Assembly (NCBI GenBank): GCA_030272585.1 | Contig: BSYQ01000011.1 | Coordinates: 3,472,001 to 3,536,000, forward strand | Reading direction: 5' to 3' | DNA from: Bryopsis sp. KO-2023 | Lineage: Eukaryota; Chlorophyta; Ulvophyceae; Bryopsidales; Bryopsidaceae | DNA: 64,000 nt | Shown: positions 1 through 8,900 of the stretch, piece by piece | How the letters are laid out: every line of letters starts with the position of its first letter | Numbering within the stretch: the stretch's first letter is position 1 | The notes under the pieces: generated by a model | Database searches by the model: none | What the model was told of the DNA's origin: nothing | The model's input: the letters and a program-made list of their open reading frames with translations, nothing else | Made by a program: the position numbers and the translations under genes

Positions 1-3000
1 AAAGGGCCGTCCCGTCTCACGTCCTGGATGAAGGTCCGCATGGTCGGGACGTCGTACTGGGCCGCGCTCGCGTGCCAATCATGATCGGAGGCCTCCATCA
101 TGGGTCGGGCAAACTGTGGATGGGCAGCCAAAGCCCGCATCCAATCATCCTGCTCGTCCTCGGGGAACTGTCGATAGTCGTCGTCGCTCCCCTCGGAGCC
201 ATCCTCCTCCTCATCATCATCCCCCACCTCGGGAGCGATGGAAACCTCTCTGAACAAATCGATCGCCCTGTGCATGGGCTGCTCCTCCAAGAACGCATCG
301 AATGCCTCGACCCAAGTCATCTCACCGCCACCAAGCAAATCCCGATCCACGTCTCTCCACTCCTTGTAGCGGATAAGGTATTGCTGGCAAAAGTCGGGAA
401 AGCGCTCGTCATCACGCGGCACTGGCCGGCAAGGCGGAAAGATCCTGATGATCTTGGGCTTCATCTTGCGCTTGGGTGCCGCATTCCTCGGAAGGTCGTA
501 CCATCGAAAGAAGTCCTCCAAGCACTCCTTGATGTCGTCCGGACGGTTTTTGTACTCGTCCATCCACGAACGTCGAAGGAAACCACCCTCTTCTGTGGTG
601 ATCTCTCTCGAATCGTCAAGCACTATGACACCGAAAGTCCTAGAGGCCATCGTGAGCTTGGCCGAGGCAAGCTTGTGGAAGGCCTCCATCGTGCATACGT
701 CATGCTCCTTGATGGTGCGGTTGAGCATCTTGACGACGGCCGAGATGGAGTTGGCCTCCTCAGCGGTGCGACACGCGTCGTCGAGGATCTCCGAAAACAC
801 CGCCATCAAGCCGCCGCTCTCCACCTCGGCCTTGCACGTGTAGCCGCACAGGTATCTCAAGAGGGCCGTCAACGACAAGATAGGTTGTATGTCGATGTTG
901 GCCCTGAAGCCCTGCAGCATCGGTCGCGCCTGGTACTGGTTGAAGCGCTGCTGCTTTCCGGGCCTCCTCGCGAGCTCGAGCCTGTACTTTTGCCTCGGAT
1001 CCTCCACGATCTCCGCATGCGCCCGCACCTCCCTCGGGAACCTGAACCTGCACCTGCCCAAGTCCCGGTCCCTCTTGGACTTGAAGCAGCTGTTGGTGCA
1101 CACGTGGGGTCCCTGAACCCTCAACAGCTCCTCCAAGTCCCTTGCACGCTCCTCGTCGCTCGTGCCGATCGACGTGTACGTCCTCGTGGACGGGTGAGGC
1201 GTGGAGGGAGCGCTGCGGAAGTCCTCGTCCATGTCCAAGGTGATGCCGACTGTCTCTGTGAAGTACTCGATGACCTCTGCTCTCGTGTCGGCGCTCATCT
1301 CCTCGTGGGCGCTCCGCATCAAGTTGGGCGCATCCGGTAGCCACAAGAACCCGTGCATGTGGGGCGCCCCTCGCCACTGGTACTCGATCTTCGCCCAAAA
1401 CTCGTCCGCGCCGAAGTAAGGCACCATCACCTTCTTGAGGAACGACTCGGATCGCTCCAAGAAGTAGGCATCGATGAGATCGGCGTTGTCCACCATCGCT
1501 CGCCTCTTCTTCGCCTTCCTCTGGGCCTCCGTGGCACAATCTGAGTAGTCGAGTTGGAGGAGAGTCTCGATCTGTGGCCAAAACATCTCGGCGGAGCTCA
1601 AGGTGAAGAAGAGCGAGGGCATGTAGCCCTGGCTACCCTCGACCGGGTGCGTGAGCTGCCGAAACATCTCCTCCAGCTCGCCACGTCTATCGGACCAAAA
1701 TTGCTTCGTTCCTCGTATCCTTGAACCAAAGGCAAGAATCTTCCTCATAAGGCTCGAATCACCCTCATCTACGAGGTCCTTCAAGTCCTTCACCGTCATC
1801 TTGTTGATGTCTAGGTTCCCCTTGAGGAACACCCGTGCCGTGCAAAACGCGGCTTTGCGATCTGCGAGATTGACGACCAAGAACTTGAAGCGTGGATGCC
1901 GCGCGAAACGACGATCCGGCCATCGCATCAGATGAAGAGCGTACTCTCGCATGCCATTGACGTCGGGAAAGCCGGCCGTCGTGTAGTCGGCAGCGCCACA
2001 AGGGAAAAGGGTGGGGAACGCCATCGAAAAGAGTCCTCGGGTCATGAACTCCTTGATCGGCTCCCTCTCTCGCACCGGAAAGGGAGCCACGTTGTTCCCC
2101 TCGGCACGATCGATCGCCTCTGTGACAGATGCTCGGATCTTGTCGACCTCTCGAACTCCACGGATTGTCGTGGGTGCATGAGAGTGCATCGACACATCGC
2201 CGTCCGCCTCGTCGTCCGAATCGTGGGCGCGGAACCCGCCCTCCTCCTCAGCCTGGGCGGCCTGCCGCTCGGTGAACTCTCGCAATCCCTCGGGGCTCCC
2301 GTGCTCCGGAAGACGAGCGATAACGTCCTCGTCAATCTCAATCCCAGCATACCAGGGGTTGTTCTTCTGCAACCAACGCAAGGCACGGAGAACAACCCCT
2401 CGTCGCACGATGTGATCCTGATGAGTCCGATCAACCCCGTGTTGTCGGACCACCACCCAAGGAAGGTCTCTCGGGTCCACCGGCAGGCGCTGAAGGGCCT
2501 CGATCGTCTCCGAGTGGTCCGCCATAAAACCAATGAAGTGACCGCTCAACCGATGCATCCCGCTCTTGTGGATCCTCGCAATGTACATGCAAGGGTGAAT
2601 ACGGGCGATCAACATCTCCTCCATCTGGGTGAGGCCGGTGAGCTCGGGAGGAACGGGATCCGGCCAGAGCCCGTTCTCTTCGCTGTACGCTCGTCGATAG
2701 CGCGGATTCCTCTTGCACCTCGCACACGTGGAATCGCTGAAGTCGGCACCCGGCCCCGTCTCTCCACAACTCTGGCAAACGTTGCCGTGCCAGGTAACGG
2801 TCTGCTCCAAGTGACGCTCCCAATCGCGAATCAGCTCGTCGACGCTCGTGCGTTTGAGATTTTGCTTGTGGATCTTTTTTCTGGTCGCCCATTCCTCTCG
2901 TTGCTTTTTCCTCTTTCGCTCGTTTTCTTTCCTCGTGTTCTCGTCGGACGCTTTCTTTTCGCTCGTGTCCGTTCTCTTTCGTTCCTCGCTCGCGTGTGTT

Positions 3001-3938
3001 TCACGCAATGCTTTTTTCTTTTCTTCGGACAATTTCGCTTCCCTCTCGCGCTTCAGCAAAGCACGTTTCTCCAACCTTTTTTCCTTCTCTGTTTCGGGCT
3101 TGCTCGCAATGTTTTCTTTCTCAGCATCCCTCATCTCTTTTGCTTTCTTCGCATCGCTTCGTTGCTTCCTCTTTCTTTCCCTCGCAAGGCGTTTTTTTCT
3201 TTCTTCTTTCGTTTCCGTTTCGGTTCCGGTTTCATTTTTGAGTTGGGGAGTTCTGTTTCCCACGATCGGCACGTTAATATTCGCAAGTAATGAGGCGGGG
3301 GTGATCGCTTGGAGCTCGTTTCGCTCGTACACCCTGTCGTAGTGGTTACCTTTCGTGTTACATAATCTAACAAACACGTTATCCATGGCGCTGGTGGTAA
3401 TCAAGTGAGTGGGGAACAAAGGATTAAATTTGAATACAGGGTAGTCACGTTGGTATAATTGTATTTCAAAAGGGGTTTGGAGGAGGGTCGCGGCCGCAAA
3501 AATAGTCCACGTGCTCGCCCACGTATCGTTGGACCGCATGTTATTTATCTTTATTTTTATCTCATCGATGGTGCACCCCTCAAAAGCGGCAAAAGTCACG
3601 GGGTGCGTCGCCGCCAGGTCGCATACCAAGGTTCGTAGGGTCCCCGCACTCGTTTCGTCCCCGCTTATTTCTTTGGATATGGCGTTAAAAAAACACGCCC
3701 CGTTTGCTGAACTGTGATCGACAAAAAATTCTGCCCCTAGGGCCACGTTCATTTGCTCGTATAACGAAAAATTTTGTCTCCCGTACGGGGAACTCGTCAC
3801 TGGAGTGATCACGAAAGGATCACGAGAGATCACTCGCCTGTTTGGGATACCCAACCCCACGCACACTTGATTCCTCCACATCCATCGAGCTTGCACGTCG
3901 GACCTTGTGAAGCTCCTCGTCTCACCCACTGACGTCAT
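1..3938 (-). CDS. Helitron replication protein with N-terminal OTU-like protease domain (3' part outside window)
   Basis: One open frame runs from an ATG at 3938 (a TAG lies directly upstream) to the window edge, about 1312 codons, without its C-terminal helicase. Residues about 60-220 look like an OTU cysteine protease: the Cys motif NGACFFNAIS preceded by an Asp, and the closing His motif GNHYDRVY. A Lys/Glu/Arg-rich linker follows (about 230-370). Next comes a Cys-rich segment (CQSCGE, then CARC) with DUF6570-like sequence, and from about residue 660 a Helitron_like_N domain starting MREYALHLMRWPD. The HUH metal-binding motif is GAPHMHGFLW (DNA 1341-1370) and the likely catalytic Tyr pair is in LLRYLCGYTCK (about 840-875). 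Known Helitrons encode an HUH nuclease joined to a PIF1-type helicase, and some carry OTU domains. The protein would nick and join DNA for rolling-circle transposition; the role of the OTU domain is unknown. No stop was found in the pieces translated. Confidence 0.88.
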   Translation of the reverse strand, partial: MTSVGETRSFTRSDVQARWMWRNQVCVGLGIPNRRVISRDPFVITPVTSSPYGRQNFSLYEQMNVALGAEFFVDHSSANGACFFNAISKEISGDETSAGTLRTLVCDLAATHPVTFAAFEGCTIDEIKIKINNMRSNDTWASTWTIFAAATLLQTPFEIQLYQRDYPVFKFNPLFPTHLITTSAMDNVFVRLCNTKGNHYDRVYERNELQAITPASLLANINVPIVGNRTPQLKNETGTETETKEERKKRLARERKRKQRSDAKKAKEMRDAEKENIASKPETEKEKRLEKRALLKREREAKLSEEKKKALRETHASEERKRTDTSEKKASDENTRKENERKRKKQREEWATRKKIHKQNLKRTSVDELIRDWERHLEQTVTWHGNVCQSCGETGPGADFSDSTCARCKRNPRYRRAYSEENGLWPDPVPPELTGLTQMEEMLIARIHPCMYIARIHKSGMHRLSGHFIGFMADHSETIEALQRLPVDPRDLPWVVVRQHGVDRTHQDHIVRRGVVLRALRWLQKNNPWYAGIEIDEDVIARLPEHGSPEGLREFTERQAAQAEEEGGFRAHDSDDEADGDVSMHSHAPTTIRGVREVDKIRASVTEAIDRAEGNNVAPFPVREREPIKEFMTRGLFSMAFPTLFPCGAADYTTAGFPDVNGMREYALHLMRWPDRRFARHPRFKFLVVNLADRKAAFCTARVFLKGNLDINKMTVKDLKDLVDEGDSSLMRKILAFGSRIRGTKQFWSDRRGELEEMFRQLTHPVEGSQGYMPSLFFTLSSAEMFWPQIETLLQLDYSDCATEAQRKAKKRRAMVDNADLIDAYFLERSESFLKKVMVPYFGADEFWAKIEYQWRGAPHMHGFLWLPDAPNLMRSAHEEMSADTRAEVIEYFTETVGITLDMDEDFRSAPSTPHPSTRTYTSIGTSDEERARDLEELLRVQGPHVCTNSCFKSKRDRDLGRCRFRFPREVRAHAEIVEDPRQKYRLELARRPGKQQRFNQYQARPMLQGFRANIDIQPILSLTALLRYLCGYTCKAEVESGGLMAVFSEILDDACRTAEEANSISAVVKMLNRTIKEHDVCTMEAFHKLASAKLTMASRTFGVIVLDDSREITTEEGGFLRRSWMDEYKNRPDDIKECLEDFFRWYDLPRNAAPKRKMKPKIIRIFPPCRPVPRDDERFPDFCQQYLIRYKEWRDVDRDLLGGGEMTWVEAFDAFLEEQPMHRAIDLFREVSIAPEVGDDDEEEDGSEGSDDDYRQFPEDEQDDWMRALAAHPQFARPMMEASDHDWHASAAQYDVPTMRTFIQDVRRDGP

Positions 3939-5140
3939 CTATACAAATATTCGAAAAAACAAACGAATTCATTGAAATTCCGTGAATAGAGAGAAGATTC
4001 AAGGGGTTTCTTGGGCTGATTTTTCATGCGAAACACCCACGATAGTCAATGCCTCAAAAAATCATTTATTTGCACTCCATTAGGCTTATACAATAGCTTT
4101 CTTTTGTTTTATACAATATTTGGGTGGCCGAATCCCTCCCGACGTCCGGAAGTCGTCAAAGGACGATCGACCTAAAGTTTTTCCTTTAAAACGTGACAAA
4201 ATAGTATGTAGTGGCTTCCCCTCGACTCCACGTTTCCAACGCGCTTTGTTTCGTCGGAAACGACACGGTATAAGAGAAGTTATGAGGAAAAACATAAAGA
4301 ATCTCAACAGGAGGGAGATCTTTTCGGCGACGAAGTTGGTTTCTCCCAAAAAAGAACGCGAACAAGGTGGAACCAAGCCAGAAAAAGGAAAACAAAGAAG
4401 AATAGGGAGAGGTTTCCCTAAAACCTTTTCTGTCGACCCCTACATGTTTGAATTTCCAGGAAATAAGCCTTCAGGAGGTGTGGGAGTCGAACCCACTTCA
4501 CCCTCCTTCTTCTCTCACCTTGTTCGCGTTCTCAACACGCCTGCGTCGTCGCGTACGTCGTCGCTCGTCGCCTTTTTTTCCTTCCTCGACTTTCCTTGCT
4601 CGATCTTCGTGGATCGTCGATGGTTACGCGAGAATCGGAAGTCGTCAATGACAGGGACGGGATGAGAGTCACATCACTCTTCCAGGTACGTCATCCTTGA
4701 GGACTTCGATTTCGCTTCACGGTTTTGGTGGGGTGGAATGGTGGGGGGGATCCGCGAGAACACTTTCTCGAGATATCGACATGGACTCGCTGCGTGTTGA
4801 CGATACGGCCGACGGCGGCAGAGACGACCGGAAACACGAGAAACCAGAGCTTACTCGTGTGAGGAGGGTATTCGCCAGGAGACGAAAGAAACGCAGGTGA
4901 GTGAACGTGAAATAATGCTCACAGCGGGTTCCAGGTTGGGTTCGACTCCCAAGTGAGACCACAAACGTAAAGAGGGAAGGAACTCTTGCAGTAAACGTAG
5001 TGCTAGCTTCCTCTGAACCATTTGCAGGCGTGAGGGGCAGCCCATCCACAACTCTGGCTTCTGTCAAACTTCCTGGTATCCATCATTGACAGCTTTTTAC
5101 GTTGAATTCAGTCGAAGTAAAAACACCGTCAGCAAACAGA
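3939..5140. other. Non-coding stretch upstream of the Helitron ORF
   Basis: No convincing gene. Short ORFs on both strands show no family motif. It should contain the Helitron 5' terminus (TC end), which cannot be fixed by eye. Two tRNA T-arm-like sequences occur, at about 4474-4500 on the minus strand and about 4930-4960 on the plus strand, but neither has a matching acceptor and D arm. Confidence 0.5.
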
Positions 5141-5955
5141 TCGGTTGGGAAGGGCCTGTTTTTTTTTTGTTTTTTTTTTGGAAAGGATAGGTCATTTGCT
5201 GTGGTTCCTGGGAAGTGGAAAGGGGGAAGGGAAGAGTTGTTTTTTTTCGATTGAATGGAATGGAAGGGTATTTTTTTTGCTAAGCAAAGGGAAAGAGAAG
5301 GGCCAGGTGTTCTTTTCAATGGGAAAGGGAAGGGCCTGTTTTTTTTTTGTTTTTTTTTTGGAAAGGATAGGTCGTTTGCTGTGGTTCCTGGGAAGTGAAA
5401 AGGGGGAAGGGAAGAGTTGTTTTTTTTCGATTGAATGGAATGGAAGGGTATTTTTTTTGAGACGGAGCAAAGGGAAAGAGAAGGGCCAGGTGTTCTTTTC
5501 AATGGGAAAGGGAAGGGCCTGGTTTTTTGTTGCTTGTTTCAAGGGGAAGGGAATCGCCCAGTTTTTTTTCTATGTTTTCAAGTAAGGGAAGGGAGCAGAG
5601 TAGAGCAAGGGAAGGGAGCAAAGGCTTCCTTTTCCCTGTTTCAAGGGGAGGGATAGGCCAGTTTTTATTTTTTTGAAGGGGAAAGGGAGGGGGGGGGGTC
5701 TCTTTTTTATAAGGGAGAAGGGAAGGACCAGTTTTATTTTATATTTGTTGCAGTGTTCTTTCAAGGGAAGGGAAAAGGAGGGGAGAGGAGAAGAGAGGCT
5801 TGTTTTCCTTGTTTGAAGAAAAGGAAAAAGGAAGTGCCAGTTTTTTTCAAGGGGGATGGGAAGGGAGAGAGTGGTTTTTTTTGGGTTGCTTCAAGGGGAG
5901 GGGAACGGCCCAGTTGTTTTTTTCTATTTCTGTAAGGGAAGGGAAGCAAGGCTCA
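5141..5955. repeat. Purine-rich (G/A with poly-T runs) simple-repeat tract with a 180-bp tandem duplication
   Basis: The plus strand consists of GGGAAGG-type purine blocks separated by runs of 8-12 T. A unit of 180 bp starting AGGGCCTGTT at 5151 is repeated at 5331 with few changes; after that the pattern continues in degenerate form to about 5955. The ORFs that cross it translate to low-complexity sequence and are not genes. Mirror-type purine tracts like these can form triplex DNA, which is inference here. Confidence 0.8.
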
Positions 5956-8900
5956 GTTGTTTTTTCGATCACGATCACCGAAAGCGCGTCGCACTGCGCG
6001 CAGCGCCTTTTCCCAAGGCGCTCTTTTTCGCTGTTTTTTCCTGTTTTTTCCTTTTTTTCCAACTCCGAGCGAGCCAGACCTGGGCGAGGGCGCCGCGCGC
6101 AGCGCACAGCACCCTCGCCCATCACACCTTTTAATTCAACAGGTCGCTGCGCGCTGCGCAGCTCCCTCGCCCATCACTTTTTTTAATTTGATAGGTCGCT
6201 GCGCTGCCCCCAGCGACCTCGCCCATCACCTTTTAAAAAGAGCGAGCTGCGCAGCGCGCAGCTCCCTCGCCCTTTCCTTTTCGATGGTGCCGCGCCGCGC
6301 TTCGCGCAGCGCCTCCCCCCCTCGTTCTCCGCCAGTTCGCTGCGCTTCGCGCAGCGCCCTGGAAACCACCCAAGTCGCGCGAGTCGGACCTGCGCTCCGC
6401 GCAGTTTCGCTGCAGCTGCGCGCCGGTCCGCCATGCGAGCAGCGTCGACCGACATGGCGCCTCGAAAATCAGACATGCGAGCGCGGAGCGTGACCGGCTA
6501 CGCAGGGAAAATCGCCCTCAGGGCTAGTACCCTGCGGGGACAAAATCGTTGATCCAAGGAAAATCTTCATTACATTCGATTTCCCAATTAACCGGTCCGT
6601 CTCATCGCTTCGACGGAGAGAGGAAAATCGAACGTCACAGTTGTTCGTTTTTTTTTGTTTTTTTTTTTCGAACTCCCAGCGAACGAACTCCCAGCGAACG
6701 AACTCCCAGCGAATCAGAAAATGCAAGTTCCATTCGATTTCCCTTTTTCCATTATGTAACCCCTTTTTCGTTTTCTTTTTTTTTTTTCGAACTTCTAGCG
6801 AACCAGACCTGGGAGAGGGCGCTGCGCGCAGCGCGCAGCACCCTCGCCCCTCACACTTTCTAATTCGACAGGTCGCTGCGCAGCGCGCAGCTCCCTGAGC
6901 GATCACACTTTCTAATTCGAAAGGTCGCTGCGCGCTGCGCAGCTCCCTCGCCCCTCAGACCTTTCAACTGAACAAGTCGCTGCGCAGCGCGCAGCTCCCT
7001 CGCCCATCACACCTGTCGATTCGACAGGTCGCTGCGCAGCGCGCAGCTCCCTCGCCCATCACACCTGCGCCCATCAAACCTGTAAATTTGACAGGTCGCT
7101 GCGCGCTGCGCAGCTCCCTCGCCCATCACCCCTGTCGATCTGACAGGTCGCTGCGCAGCGCGCAGCTCCCTCGCCCTTTCGTTTTCGACTTTACTTCACT
7201 TTCCCTTTTCTTTTCGCTTCGCGCAGCGCCCTGGAAAACTCGCAAAGTCGTGGGAGTCGGACCTGCGCTCCGCGCATGTCCGCCATGCGAGCGGCGTCGA
7301 CCGACATGGCGCCTCGAAAATCAGACATGCGCGCGCGGAGCGTGACCGGCGACGCAGGGACATTTCGATCGGGGGCCAGAGCCTCGACAAACTCCTCGCG
7401 ATCGGGATTCAATAGAGAAAAATCTTCATTACATTTCGATTTTCCAATTAACCGGTCCGTCTCATCGCTTCGACAGAGAGAGGGAAATCGAATGTAACAG
7501 TTGTTCGTTTTTTTTTTTTTTTTTTTCGAAGTCCCAGCGAACCAGACCTGGGCGAGGGCGCAGCGCGCAGTACAGTCGTACGAACTTGTGGGTTGCAATC
7601 ACCGAAAGTGCGTCGTACTTCGCGCAGCGCCCTTTCCCAAGGCGTTTTTTCGTGTTTTTTTTTTTTTTTTTTTTTTCCGAACTCTCAGCGCCTCTTTCCT
7701 TTTCAAGATGCCTGGCGATCACCGAAAGCGCGTCGCACTTTGTCGCGTGCGAAACGAGTGAGAAACGAGTGAGAAAAACCAGTTTTTCTTTTTTCACAGA
7801 AACTGGCGTAACTCCCTCGTTTCTCACCCGTTTTGAGCGCGACAAAGTGCTGAGTGCTCGAAAAAATGTCCTCCATACTTCTGTCCGGTCGTTTTTCAAG
7901 TCGAAATATCTTGGGAGTGGTTCCGACGTGCATTTAAAATGCATGCATCAGGTGAGTCCTCGGAATCACTCTCCGGATACTTCGATCGAAAAAACAGCTG
8001 GACAAAAGTATGGGCGACATTTTTTCGAGCACTCAGCACTTTGTCGCGCTCAAAACGGGTGAGAAACGAGGGAGTTACGCCAGTTTCTGTGAAAAAAGAG
8101 AAACTGGGTTTTCTCACTCGTTTCTCACTCGTTTCGAGCGCGACAAAGTGCTAAGCGCTCGGTTCAGCCTCTTCTTTGACGTGGTGAAGTGCACGCAGCG
8201 CCTTCCCCCCACGTTCTCCGCCAGTTTTTTTTTTTTTTTCTTTCCTTTCGCCCTGGAATCGCAAAGTCGGGAGAGTCGGACCTGGGCTCCGCGCATGTCC
8301 GCCATGCGCGCGGCGTCGACCGACATGGCGCTTCGAAAATCAGACATGCGCGCTCGGAGCGTGACCGGCTACGCAGGGAAAATCGCCCTCAGGGCTAGTA
8401 CCCTGCGGGGACAAAACCGTCCTCTTAAGGAAAATCTTCATTACATTCGATTTCCCAATTAACCGGTCTGTCTCATCGCTTTGACAGAGAGAGGGAAATC
8501 GAATGTAACAGTCTTTCGTTTTTTTTTGTTTTTTTTCGAACTCCCAGCGAACGAACTCCCAGCGAACCACAAGCTGTAAGTTAGATTCGATTTCCCTTTT
8601 TACATTAGGTAACCCCTTTTTCGTTTTTTTTTTTTTTTTCGAACTCCCAGCGAACCAGACCTGGGCGAGGGCGCCGCGCGCAGCGCGCAGCGCCCTCGCC
8701 CATCACACTTTTCTATTCGACAGGTCGCTGCGCGCTGCGCAGCTCCCTCCCCCTTCACACTTTCAAAGTTACATTCGATTTCACAGGTCGCTGCGCAGCG
8801 CGCAGCTCCCTCGCCCCTCACACCTGTTCAGTTGACAGGTCGCTGCGCGCTGCGCAGCTCCCTCGCCCATCACCCCTGTCACTTTGACAGGTCGCTGCGC

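Noticed and set aside
72-3290. Long plus-strand ORFs (422 and 464 codons) over the left end
   Set aside because: They are antisense shadows of the Helitron ORF, whose minus-strand frame has clear domain motifs; the plus translations have none.
4474-4960. Two tRNA-like T arms (about 4474-4500 minus, about 4930-4960 plus)
   Set aside because: Five-base T stems pair well around TTCGACT, but no 5' acceptor strand or D arm is found within a tRNA length.
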